Assembly (NCBI GenBank): GCA_934667295.1
Contig: CAKULR010000006.1
Coordinates: 1-21,174 of the forward strand
Source: an uncultured Kiritimatiellota bacterium
GTDB taxonomy: Bacteria > Verrucomicrobiota > Kiritimatiellia > RFP12 > UBA1067
Direction of reading: 5' to 3'
Length of the DNA: 21,174 nt
Positions 1 through 6,534 of this stretch are shown piece after piece. The first letter of the stretch is position 1, and each line of letters opens with the position of its first letter. The notes beneath the pieces are model-generated. The model saw only the letters and a program-made list of their open reading frames with translations, was not told the origin of the DNA and ran no database searches. The position numbers and the translations under genes were made by a program.

Positions 1-94
1 GGGCAACAACCGATTGTGGCGTAGGCCCCGCAGGGGCCGTCGTAGCCACATCGGTTGTTGCCCGATTCTGCGTATCGTAAAACGATCTGCGTTC
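1..94 (+). repeat. Mosaic palindromic element, copy A
   Basis: A long imperfect palindrome occupies 1-63. Its outer arms are 1-20 and 45-63, complementary except for one extra T, and its inner stem GGCCCC (24-29) / GGGGCC (33-38) is capped by GCA. It is followed at 66-94 by a second part in which two CTGCG motifs flank ATCG...CGAT. A near-identical copy in inverted orientation lies at 10416-10508 and a diverged one at 10544-10636. It sits just beyond the 3' end of the kamA-like gene (stop at 126), so it could act as a 3' hairpin or bidirectional terminator. No transposase is present. The element may continue beyond the window's left edge. Confidence 0.85.
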
Positions 95-125
95 CAACAA
101 GAACATGGGAGGCGTTGATTGTTGA

Positions 126-1004
126 CTAGAGTTCGGAAAGCGGCGTCTTGCGGTCCGCGTCGGGGAGGTCCGCGACGAAGCGCGGGAGGCCCAGACCGCC
201 GATGCGCGCGGCGCACTCCCGTTCGATCTGCAACGCCCGTTCGAGCGGCACGCGGAAGTGCGCGATGCCCGCTACGGGGTCGCACTGGAAGACGTAGTAC
301 GGGCGCACGCGCGCGCGCTGGAGCGCGCGGAAGAGGGCGAGCATCGCCTCCGTCGAGTCGTTCACCCCGGCGAGCAGCACGGTCTGGCACGAGACGGGGA
401 TGCCCGCGCGCACGAGGTTGCCGCACGCCTCTACCGCCTCCGGCGTCACCTCGCCCGCGCAGTTGAACTGCGTGTTCACCCACACCTTGCCGCTGCGCCC
501 GAGCATCGCGGCGAGTTCGCGCGTGACCCGGCCCGGGTTCACGCACGGCGCGCGCGTGCAGAGGCGCACGACGTCGATCTGCGAGAGGCCGGCGAACGCG
601 CGCACGAAGCGCATCACCTCGTCGTCGGGGAGGACGAGCGGGTCGCCGCCCGAGATGAGCACGTCGCGCACGAGCGGATGGTCCTGCACGTAGGCGAGGC
701 ACGTCTGCAGCTCCTCGTCCGTACGCACGATCTCGGCGCGGTGGAGCAGGCCCTTGCGCGTGCAGTGGCGGCAGTTCATGAAGCAGCTGTCGCTCGCCAT
801 TACGAGCACGCGGTCGGGGAAGCGCTGCTTCAGACCGTGGCAGCCCGCCGCGCGGTCCTCCTCGCCGAAGGGGTCCGGTCCGTAGCCGTCGTCTTCGAGT
901 TCGCGGGGGTCGGGATTCACCTGCTTCGCGAACTCCGGGCAGCGCGCGGCGAGCGCGCGCGAATAGTCGCACGCGAAGGACGGATATCGTTCGGTCACGT
1001 TCAC
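126..1004 (-). CDS. KamA-like radical SAM aminomutase (lysine 2,3-aminomutase family)
   Basis: A 292-residue protein. The radical-SAM [4Fe-4S] motif CFMNCRHC has its cysteines at about 74, 78 and 81, followed by ISGGDPL near 118. The C-terminal half has the KamA signatures NTQFN, QTVLLAGVND and RPYYVFQCDPVAGIAHFR. The acidic residues that bind the lysine side-chain amine in lysine 2,3-aminomutase appear conserved (Asp in FQCD and in FVAD), as does the PLP lysine (RKTP, about 286). A lysine-like substrate and an alpha-to-beta amino shift are therefore likely. It ends six residues after that lysine, so it lacks the long C-terminal extension of classical KamA and is closer in length to EpmB. No efp or epmA gene is visible. 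The GTG start (1004-1002) overlaps the upstream ligase stop as GTGA, suggesting translational coupling. Confidence 0.85.
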   Translation of the reverse strand: MNVTERYPSFACDYSRALAARCPEFAKQVNPDPRELEDDGYGPDPFGEEDRAAGCHGLKQRFPDRVLVMASDSCFMNCRHCTRKGLLHRAEIVRTDEELQTCLAYVQDHPLVRDVLISGGDPLVLPDDEVMRFVRAFAGLSQIDVVRLCTRAPCVNPGRVTRELAAMLGRSGKVWVNTQFNCAGEVTPEAVEACGNLVRAGIPVSCQTVLLAGVNDSTEAMLALFRALQRARVRPYYVFQCDPVAGIAHFRVPLERALQIERECAARIGGLGLPRFVADLPDADRKTPLSEL

Positions 1005-2635
1005 AGGCCGTTCTGCTGGGCGACGAGGGAGGCCGCGCCGTACATCCGACGCAGCTTCGGCTTCTCGATCTTGCCGGTGGGGTTGCGCGGCACGGGCGCG
1101 AAGATGATCCTGCGCGGGCGCTTGTAGCGCGGCAGGTCGAGGCAGAAGCGGTTCACCTCGTCCTCCGTGAGCGACATGCCCGCCTTGACCTCGACGATCG
1201 CCGCCGCGATTTCGCCGAGACGCGCGTCCGCGAGGCCGATGACGGCGACGTCCTTGATCGCCGGATGCGCCCGCAGGAAGTCCTCGATCTGCACGGGGTA
1301 GAGGTTTTCGCCGCCCGTGATGATCACGTCCTTCGCGCGGTCCACGAGGTAGATGAAGCCGTCGCGCACCTCGGCCATGTCGCCCGTCCGGAGCCAGCCG
1401 TCGTCCGAAAGGATCTCCGCCGTCGCCGCCGGGTTCTTGTAGTAGCACTTCATCACGCCGGGGCCCTTGAGCGCGAGTTCGCCGACCTCGCCGGGCGTGA
1501 CCTCGCCGCCGTCCGGGCGGATGATCTTCGTCTGCCAGCCGTAGCCCGCGACGCCGATGGCGCCCACGTGGGCGATGTTCTCGACGCCGAGGTGGACGGC
1601 GCCCGGCCCCGTCGATTCGGAGAGGCCGTAGTTCGTGTCGTAGGCGTGGTGCGGGAAGACCTTCTTCCAGCGCCGGATGAGCGCGGGCGGCACCGGCTGC
1701 GCGCCGATGTGCATGAGCCGCCACTGGTCGAGGCGGTAGTCCTCCAGCTTCACCTCGCCCCGGTCGATGGCGTCGAGGATGTCCTGCGCCCACGGCACGA
1801 GCAGCCACACGATCGTACACTTCTCCTCGCTCACGCAGCGGATGATCCACTCGGGCTTCACGCCCTTGAGGAGGACGGCGCGCCCGCCCACGAGGAAGCT
1901 GCCGAACCAGTGCATCTTCGCGCCCGTGTGGTAGAGGGGCGGGATGCAGAGGAAGCAGTCGTCCTTCGTCTGGCCGTGGTGGTTCTGCTCCACGCGGCAG
2001 GCGTGCATGAGGCAATGGTGCCGCAGCACGATGGCCTTGGGGAAGCCCGTCGTGCCGGAACTGAAGTAGATGGCCGCGTCGTCGTCGTCCGAGAGGGGGA
2101 TGGCGGGCGTGCGGGACGAGCAGTAGCACGCGAGGCCGCGATACGGCTCCGCGAAGGAGGGGCAGTCGTCGCCCACGTAGAAGCGCGTCCGCACGCGCGG
2201 CACGCGATCGACGATCTGCTCGACGCGGCCCGTGAACTCCGGGCCGAACACGAGCACGTCCGCGTCCGCGAGTTCGAGGCAGTACTTGATCTCGTCCGCC
2301 GTGTAGCGGAAGTTGAGCGGCACGGCGAGGCAGCCCGCCCGCAGCGCGCCGAAGTAGATCGGCAGCCACTCCAGGCAGTTCATCAAGAGGATGGCGACCT
2401 TGTCGCCCTTCTTGTAGCCGCGGCTCAGCAGCAGGTTCGCGAAGCGGTTCGCCTTCTCCTCGAACTCGGCCCAGGTGATTTCGCTGCGGAACGCCTCGAT
2501 CGGGCTCGACTCGATCAGCGAGTATTCCCGCCACGTCGTGTGGCGGTTCTCCAGTTCCTGCGGATTGATCTCCACCAACGCGACGTCGTTCGGCCATTCC
2601 CGTGCATTGCGCGCCAAGACTTCTGTGATTTGCAT
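1001..2635 (-). CDS. AMP-forming acyl-CoA ligase (ANL superfamily)
   Basis: A 544-residue adenylate-forming enzyme, expected to convert a carboxylate, ATP and CoA to acyl-CoA, AMP and PPi. It has the P-loop-like motif YFSSGTTGFPKAIV, then YGLSESTGP (A5), GWLRTGDMAEV (A7), the hinge-region GGENLYPVQIEDFL (A8) and NPTGKIEKPKLR with the catalytic C-terminal lysine (A10). Length is normal for the family. The ATG at 2635 is preferred because a 22-residue extension to 2701 has no family character and is AT-rich intergenic-like sequence. No Shine-Dalgarno site precedes 2635, but a promoter-like sequence abuts it (see that entry). Its stop overlaps the KamA-like start, so the pair is probably one transcript. 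The substrate cannot be read from sequence; a fatty, aryl or amino acid are all possible. Confidence 0.9.
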   Translation of the reverse strand: MQITEVLARNAREWPNDVALVEINPQELENRHTTWREYSLIESSPIEAFRSEITWAEFEEKANRFANLLLSRGYKKGDKVAILLMNCLEWLPIYFGALRAGCLAVPLNFRYTADEIKYCLELADADVLVFGPEFTGRVEQIVDRVPRVRTRFYVGDDCPSFAEPYRGLACYCSSRTPAIPLSDDDDAAIYFSSGTTGFPKAIVLRHHCLMHACRVEQNHHGQTKDDCFLCIPPLYHTGAKMHWFGSFLVGGRAVLLKGVKPEWIIRCVSEEKCTIVWLLVPWAQDILDAIDRGEVKLEDYRLDQWRLMHIGAQPVPPALIRRWKKVFPHHAYDTNYGLSESTGPGAVHLGVENIAHVGAIGVAGYGWQTKIIRPDGGEVTPGEVGELALKGPGVMKCYYKNPAATAEILSDDGWLRTGDMAEVRDGFIYLVDRAKDVIITGGENLYPVQIEDFLRAHPAIKDVAVIGLADARLGEIAAAIVEVKAGMSLTEDEVNRFCLDLPRYKRPRRIIFAPVPRNPTGKIEKPKLRRMYGAASLVAQQNGL

Positions 2636-2642
2636 GGTTTGT

Positions 2643-2671
2643 ATTTTATCACTTATTTTCGAATGCGTCAC
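2643..2671 (-). promoter_or_regulatory. Candidate promoter of the acyl-CoA ligase-kamA operon, near leaderless
   Basis: On the minus strand GTGACG (2671-2666) and TAAAAT (2648-2643) are separated by 17 bases, matching 4/6 and 5/6 of the sigma70 hexamers. The -10 ends seven bases before the ATG at 2635, so the transcript would begin at or next to the start codon. That agrees with the missing Shine-Dalgarno site. Confidence 0.45.
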
Positions 2672-2914
2672 GCACGGCACTGAGTGGGGTGGGTTTTCCA
2701 CTCTCCATTATGCCGCCCTCGGCAAAAGCTTCTCCAGTTCCGTTATGACGTTCAGCAGAAGCGGCATCTTGTCGCCAAAGAGCTGAACGGGTTGCAGGAA
2801 CTGGAACGGATAGGAGTTCACGAGGTCGTTGCGCGATATCTCGCCGTTCTCGCGGACATATCCGAAGGTCGTAGATCTTCGTGCGGATGTCGTCACCCTC
2901 CCCGCCATCGACCA

Positions 2915-2938
2915 GCGGCGCAACATGTGTTGCGCCGC
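2915..2938. repeat. CGCAAC/GTTGCG palindrome, copy 1
   Basis: Perfect 10-bp arms GCGGCGCAAC (2915-2924) and GTTGCGCCGC (2929-2938) flank an ATGT loop. The core arms match the palindrome at 12063-12082, whose outer arm pairs are different but still complementary. Confidence 0.7.
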
Positions 2939-2942
2939 CGCT

Positions 2943-2966
2943 CTCTGTGCCTCTGCGTCTCTGCCT
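2943..2966. repeat. Three tandem CTCTGNNN octamers
   Basis: CTCTGTGC (2943-2950), CTCTGCGT (2951-2958) and CTCTGCCT (2959-2966) follow one another directly. On the minus strand this reads as iterated GCAGAG-type units. It lies beside the palindrome at 2915 and just downstream of the fic stop. Confidence 0.6.
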
Positions 2967-2979
2967 GAAACCGTCCCGC

Positions 2980-4144
2980 TCACTTCGCACCTCCCTTCGC
3001 CGCGAGGCCTTTTGGTGTGAGGCGGTATTTTTGCGTGGGCGAGCGCGGTGAATTGGGCTGCGTCATCTCGACAAGGCCAAGTTCGAGGGATGGTGTGAGA
3101 TACTTCTCCAAAAAATTGCGCCGCCCGCCAAGTTTGAGCGCCATCATCATCTCCAACACCGACATTTCGCCCTTGAGCGCCTTCAAAAGCCGCGTGACCC
3201 CCTTTGGCAATGCGTCTGCTGCTTGTTCCCTTACTTGTTCCCCTACTTGTTCCCTTCCATGAGGAACAAGCGACTCCGGCTCGTCATGCAGCCCGACAAG
3301 AAGATACCGGCTCTTCAGCTCGTTGTTCTCCCCAAGCAGCAGATTGGCAAAGAAACGTTCGAGATAGATAAGCGTCGGATGAATCCCTTTTGGGATGTTG
3401 GTGTAATTTGCCCTTACAAGTGCATTTCGGAAATAGTAGGAGTTGTCCGAAAAAAATGTCGTTCTCGACGGCGTAGCCTAGCGTCCTCAAGTACTTGACC
3501 GCGAAGATACCAGTTGTGCGCGTATTGCCTTCACCGAATGCGTGTATCTGCCAGACATCCGCGATGAACCTCGAAAAGTGAGAAATGGTTTCCTGAGACG
3601 AAAGCCCCTTGTAGTCAAATCTGCGTTCGCGCTCGAACTCGTATTCAAGCGTCGCGGCAATTACGTCCGCACTTTCATAGCGAACGGTATCCTTCTTAAG
3701 TACCCATTCGCTTTTGGTGATGTTGTAGTCGCGAATCTTTCCGGCATGCTTGTAGATGCCAAGAAAGAGCTTGCGGTGGATTGAAACGTACGATGCGGGC
3801 GAGAACGAGAACGTCGGCTCGGCGAGAACTTCGGTCATGCGCTGAGAGACGATGTCCGCCTCGTCGGTGCGCGTCTTGGCGGCTTCGGCGCGGACGGCCC
3901 TGGACTTGTAGTATTCGCCGATGATCTTCCCCGCCTCGGCGATGGTAATCTCTCCTTCGATGTTGCGCCGCGCGGTTTCGACGAGATATGCCGAGGGCGT
4001 GAGGCCATCGACCTTCTGGAGTCCGATCGCCGCCCGCCAGATTCCGGCAAGTTCCGCCTTCTCCGGCTCCTTCGCCCGCAGATACTCGGAAAGATCGTCC
4101 TGACCGAGATCCCGCTCTGCATCCTCCGTACGGATTTTCCCCAT
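2980..4144 (-). pseudogene. Fic-family AMPylase-like protein, frameshifted
   Basis: Residues 1-231 in the first frame contain a Fic N-terminal helical domain and the Fic loop HAFGEGNTRT (His at 201), which carries the catalytic histidine. At 3450-3456 an A7 run (T7 on the coding strand) breaks the frame. Removing one base lets the protein continue as FSDNSYYFRNALVRANYTN and on through a winged-helix C-terminus (LLKALKGEMSVLEMMMALKL, then QKYRLT) to the stop at 2980. The repaired protein has 387 residues. Fic proteins usually transfer AMP to hydroxyl residues of target proteins. The ATG at 4144 overlaps the yhcG stop as TAATG. The defect could be a real mutation, a phase-variable tract or a sequencing indel. 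Confidence 0.88.
3222..3257. repeat. Three 12-bp tandem repeats inside fic
   Basis: CTTGTTCCCTTA, CTTGTTCCCCTA and CTTGTTCCCTTC lie head to tail. On the minus strand they encode a Glu-Gln-rich linker (REQVGEQVREQ) between the Fic core and the winged helix. The unit is a multiple of three, so changes in copy number would keep the frame. GGAACAAG at 3263-3270 is complementary to the last unit. Confidence 0.7.
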
Positions 4145-5346
4145 TACAGCATCTCCTTCCGTTCCCCCTTGGCGTTTTCGGACATCACGCGCTTCACGCC
4201 CTCGATCACCGGCGCCAGCATCTTATACGGTTTGGGTATCGAGCGGAGCGTCCGATAGGTGGCAATACCAAGCGGCTTCGACTTGTCGCGGACGGCAAAC
4301 TCGACAAAACCCTTGTTCATCTTCTCGCAGAGCAACAGGCCGATGGAGGGATTCTCGTCGGGATGCTTCATTGTCGCGTCAAGCGCGGAAAGATACAGCT
4401 CGAGCTGGCCGAGATAGGCCGCCCGGAACTTTCCCATCTTGAGTTCGATGGCGACCATCGCCCGCAATGAACGGTGGTAGAACAGAAGGTCGATGAACAC
4501 CTCCTCCCCCTCGACAATCAGCCGCTTCTCGCGCCCCATGAAACAGAAGTCGTCACCGCCAAGCGCCTGTATGGTTTTCTCCACATCGGCTACAAGCACC
4601 TTGGAGAGTATGCGTTCGTCCACGTCCTGATCGTGGACGGCGTCGGCGTTGTCGAGGTTGACGAGTTCCAGCAAGTATTCGTCCCGGAACGAACGCACCG
4701 CCCTCGTCGCCTGCGCAATCGGCGAAAGCGTCTTCGCGAAGTTGTTCGGCAACGCGCCCATGTGGTGGTAGTCGTCGGCACGAAGGTGCTGAAGAAGCTG
4801 CTCGACCGTCCAAATGGCTTTCGCACAGGCATGGATGTAGTAAAGACGCTCGTCAAGGTCTTTGCAGAAGCGGATTATCTCGCGGTGATGGGTGAATCCT
4901 ATGGAAAAGAAAGCGGCGATATCATCTTTATCCAATTCGCCCATTGGCAATGGCCGAATTTCGGCAGACGGCATCTGACGATTACCGACTTCATCCAATT
5001 CGTTATTTGGCAAGTAATGAAATTCGTTACTTGCCAAGTGTTGAATCTCAGCGCATGGCGACCATGCCTCGTAGAACAGCCGCATGAATATCATGCTGCT
5101 TGCCGAGAACCCTCGTAACCCCGGCAGTTCGATCTGCAACTGATTTGACAACGCCTCTATCGCACCCGAACCCCACTTGGCGTTGCGCGTCTTCTTCGAG
5201 ATGTAGCCTCCGACGAAGAAGTAGAGCTTCAGCGCCTCGGCGTTTGCAAGACGGGCGGCCTTCGCCCGCGCCTGGAGGATCGCGAGCTTGATATCCTTCA
5301 CCGCCGCCGCGAAATCGTGCGGCACAAGTTGGCTGTCCTTTTTCAT
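4144..5346 (-). CDS. YhcG/DUF1016-family PDDEXK nuclease-like protein
   Basis: A 400-residue protein. The N-terminal DUF1016 helical region (about 1-95) contains ALKLYFFVGGYISKKT and a KWGSGAIEALS segment. The C-terminal PDDEXK nuclease domain (about 245-370) has Asp in FIDLLFYH (about 286), ELK (301-303) and a following GQL glutamine (about 314), so the catalytic set looks intact. Between the domains, residues 100-140 are a degenerate repeat (LASNEF, LPNNEL, LPMGEL). Members often sit inside type I restriction-modification operons, as here, but their role there is not settled. The ATG at 5346 overlaps the hsdM-remnant stop as TGATG and is preceded by AAGGAG. The larger in-frame ORF upstream to 5583 is not protein-like. 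Base composition is less GC-rich than the flanking housekeeping genes. Confidence 0.85.
   Translation of the reverse strand: MKKDSQLVPHDFAAAVKDIKLAILQARAKAARLANAEALKLYFFVGGYISKKTRNAKWGSGAIEALSNQLQIELPGLRGFSASSMIFMRLFYEAWSPCAEIQHLASNEFHYLPNNELDEVGNRQMPSAEIRPLPMGELDKDDIAAFFSIGFTHHREIIRFCKDLDERLYYIHACAKAIWTVEQLLQHLRADDYHHMGALPNNFAKTLSPIAQATRAVRSFRDEYLLELVNLDNADAVHDQDVDERILSKVLVADVEKTIQALGGDDFCFMGREKRLIVEGEEVFIDLLFYHRSLRAMVAIELKMGKFRAAYLGQLELYLSALDATMKHPDENPSIGLLLCEKMNKGFVEFAVRDKSKPLGIATYRTLRSIPKPYKMLAPVIEGVKRVMSENAKGERKEML
5007..5037. repeat. Perfect 11-bp inverted repeat inside yhcG-like gene
   Basis: TTGGCAAGTAA (5007-5017) and TTACTTGCCAA (5027-5037) flank a 9-base spacer. It lies in the degenerate amino acid repeat region, where related CCAATTCG/TTGGCAA strings also occur at about 4930-4950. 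Confidence 0.65.
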
Positions 5347-5534
5347 CACAGCATCTCCTTCAGCTCCGCGAAGGTTGCCTGGATCTCGCGCTCGGCCTTC
5401 TCGAAGTCGTCCAGGAGTTTCATGAAAAGCAGATACGTAATCTGCTCCATCACCGTGACAGGACTTGTGATGCCCGCTGTCCAGAGGGTATCCCAAATCT
5501 TGTCGACTTGCCTTTTCAGTTCGCCCGTTATCAT
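5346..5534 (-). pseudogene. hsdM: hsdM remnant (type I methyltransferase N-terminus joined to a short tail)
   Basis: The 62 codons begin MITGELKRQVDKIWDTLWTA and continue ITSPVTVMEQITYLLFMKLLDD, the characteristic amino terminus of HsdM. Intact HsdM is about 500 residues; here the SAM-binding domain and the NPPF catalytic motif are absent. After about residue 42 the sequence jumps to a helical segment ending AELKEML and a stop. That tail plausibly derives from the original HsdM C-terminus, because its last codons supply the Shine-Dalgarno site for the next gene. This indicates an internal in-frame deletion. The ATG at 5534 has GGAAAC upstream. No hsdS or hsdR is visible, so the system cannot methylate or restrict as a type I enzyme. 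Confidence 0.8.
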
Positions 5535-5608
5535 CTGACACGTTTCCAAAGTTTCCTGTAGCACAATGCCCTATCAGCTCCAATGCCTTTCAAGCCTGAT
5601 TGGTGGCC

Positions 5609-5637
5609 AATATAGCATTTATGCCGCCAAAAGCCAA
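5609..5637 (-). promoter_or_regulatory. Candidate promoter of the hsdM'-yhcG-fic' unit
   Basis: On the minus strand TTGGCT (5637-5632) and TATATT (5614-5609) are 17 bases apart, matching 4/6 and 5/6 of consensus. The -10 lies 75 bases before the hsdM-remnant ATG. Apart from this and the hairpin at 5701-5730, I see nothing in 5535-5742. Confidence 0.4.
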
Positions 5638-5700
5638 TGCAGAACGAACGATGCGAAACAGCAATGTCGGGCGTTTCTCGCGTGTCAGTCGGAGAGACGA

Positions 5701-5730
5701 GAAAGGGGAGAAGCGGACTTCTCCCCTTTC
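5701..5730 (-). terminator. Perfect 13-bp hairpin downstream of tRNA-Val
   Basis: GAAAGGGGAGAAG (5701-5713) and CTTCTCCCCTTTC (5718-5730) flank a 4-base loop. It starts 12 bases after the tRNA 3' end on the minus strand. The following sequence is only moderately T-rich (TCGTCTCT), so it is a probable but not textbook intrinsic terminator. Confidence 0.6.
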
Positions 5731-5742
5731 GGCATTCTGTCG

Positions 5743-5819
5743 TGGTGGACGATGAGGGACTCGAACCCCCGACCTTGACCGTGTAAAGGTCCTGCTCTAA
5801 CCAACTGAGCTAATCGTCC
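5743..5819 (-). tRNA. tRNA-Val (anticodon UAC), CCA encoded
   Basis: The 77 bases fold as a cloverleaf. Acceptor arms are GGACGAT and ATCGTCC, followed by A73 and an encoded CCA. The D stem is GCTC/GAGC, the anticodon loop is TTTACAC (anticodon TAC) and the T arm contains GTTCGAGTC. The outermost anticodon-stem pair (27-43) appears to be a G-A mismatch. It follows luxS on the same strand with its own promoter-like sequence. Confidence 0.93.
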
Positions 5820-5831
5820 AAAGGAAGGACA

Positions 5832-5840
5832 AGTATATCA
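5832..5840 (-). promoter_or_regulatory. Extended -10 promoter of tRNA-Val
   Basis: TGATATACT on the minus strand (5840-5832) has the TGn plus TATACT form of an extended -10 and ends 12 bases before the tRNA. No good -35 is visible at 16-18 bases upstream. Confidence 0.45.
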
Positions 5841-5860
5841 AAAACGGGGCGCGGGTGCCG

Positions 5861-6379
5861 TCACGAATCGTAGAAGACCGCGCCCTTGTCCGTCACGATG
5901 CGTTCGGCGACGGGGTAGGCGAAGCAGGGGGCCTGTTCAAGGCGCGAGACGAACTGCGCCGCCTCCCACTTCGCCATCGCGAGGTCGTGCAGACGGAAGT
6001 TCCCGCAGTTGACCGCCGACGCGCCCGGAATCTCCCCCTCGTAGTCACGCAGGTGGCGGAACGCCGCGAGCATGAGCGACAGAAGGTCTTCCTCCGGACG
6101 CGGCGCGCCCTTCATGATGAGGTAGCACCCCGTGAGGCATCCCATCGGCCCCCAGTAGACCACCCGGTCCTTCCACTGCGGATCGTCGCGCAGGAACGTC
6201 GCCACCACGTGCTCGATCGTGTGCATCGCGTTCGGATGGATCGCCGGTTCCGTGTTCGGGAACTTCATGCGGATGTCGTACGTCGTCACCGTCTCGGTCC
6301 CCAGCACGTCCGTGCGGGACACATAAATGCCGGGCTTGATGAGCGTGTGGTCAACCTGAAAGGAGGGAATGAGATCCAT
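5861..6379 (-). CDS. luxS: S-ribosylhomocysteine lyase LuxS
   Basis: A 172-residue protein of normal family length. LuxS cleaves S-ribosylhomocysteine to homocysteine and the AI-2 precursor DPD. The metal-binding and catalytic features are present: HTIEH (about 53-57), the active-site cysteine in GPMGCLTGCYL, the substrate-contacting Arg in TYDIRMKFPN, and the third metal ligand cysteine in AVNCGNF. It lies 125 bases downstream of mtnN, which makes its substrate, so the two act consecutively. No Shine-Dalgarno site precedes the ATG; the octamer repeat begins six bases upstream of the start and fills the leader, which may affect its expression. Confidence 0.96.
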   Translation of the reverse strand: MDLIPSFQVDHTLIKPGIYVSRTDVLGTETVTTYDIRMKFPNTEPAIHPNAMHTIEHVVATFLRDDPQWKDRVVYWGPMGCLTGCYLIMKGAPRPEEDLLSLMLAAFRHLRDYEGEIPGASAVNCGNFRLHDLAMAKWEAAQFVSRLEQAPCFAYPVAERIVTDKGAVFYDS

Positions 6380-6385
6380 AGGAGA

Positions 6386-6425
6386 TTAAGTAGTTAAGTG
6401 GTTAAGTGATTAAGTAGTTGTGTAG
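6386..6425. repeat. TTAAGTNG octamer array, luxS side
   Basis: Five consecutive 8-bp units are TTAAGTAG, TTAAGTGG, TTAAGTGA, TTAAGTAG and the decayed TTGTGTAG. The array starts six bases from the luxS ATG. It faces inverted CTTAA motifs at 6483-6534, so the whole mtnN-luxS spacer can fold back on itself. A matching array lies at 8165-8246. Confidence 0.85.
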
Positions 6426-6482
6426 CAGAGTGGTTATTACTTCAGCAATCAAATGACGGAGGATTGAAAACGATACGAAAAC

Positions 6483-6534
6483 CTTAAAGCCGCGAAGCGG
6501 CGACTTAACAACTTAAAGCCGAAGGCGACTTAAT
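6483..6534. repeat. Two CTTAA-flanked GAA-capped mini-hairpins overlapping the mtnN 3' end
   Basis: Unit one (6483-6508) is CTTAA, then GCCGC-GAA-GCGGC, then CTTAA. Unit two (6511-6533) has GCC-GAA-GGC between the same flanks. The stems differ in length but the GAA cap and CTTAA flanks are constant. A third form, GC-GAA-GC, occurs at 8151-8169 on the opposite strand. The mtnN stop codon (6505-6507) lies inside the first unit. Confidence 0.8.

Larger units (their letters stand above)
2708..2983 (-). other. Unrecognised small ORF or gene relic downstream of fic
   Basis: A 91-codon open frame starts with GTG at 2983, overlapping the fic stop as GTGA. I do not recognise it. Its first ~25 codons are repeat sequence (octamers at 2943-2966 and the palindrome at 2915-2938), so the amino end is unlikely to be an ancestral protein. 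The C-terminal part (ENGEISRNDLVNSYPFQFLQ onward, ending about LLNVITELEKLLP) looks protein-like. The alternative frame just upstream reads DDIRTKIYDLR, so this may be a frameshifted remnant. The 345 bases from 2636 to 2980 otherwise contain only the ligase promoter and these repeats. Confidence 0.3.

Noticed and set aside
1005..2597. In-frame upstream extension of the KamA-like protein to 823 residues.
   Set aside because: The extension is Arg/Pro-rich and overlaps the acyl-CoA ligase in another frame; KamA similarity starts at the GTG at 1004.
3450..3456. Programmed -1 ribosomal frameshift at the T7 run in fic.
   Set aside because: A -1 slip leads to the wrong frame; the restored frame needs a skipped base (+1) or an altered tract length.
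4553..4856. Alternative minus-strand ORFs inside the yhcG-like gene.
   Set aside because: Shadow frames rich in Ser/Arg/Thr overlapping an intact nuclease.
6360..6380. AGGAG at 6380-6384 as a ribosome-binding site.
   Set aside because: It is on the plus strand, whereas luxS is on the minus strand; no plus-strand gene follows.
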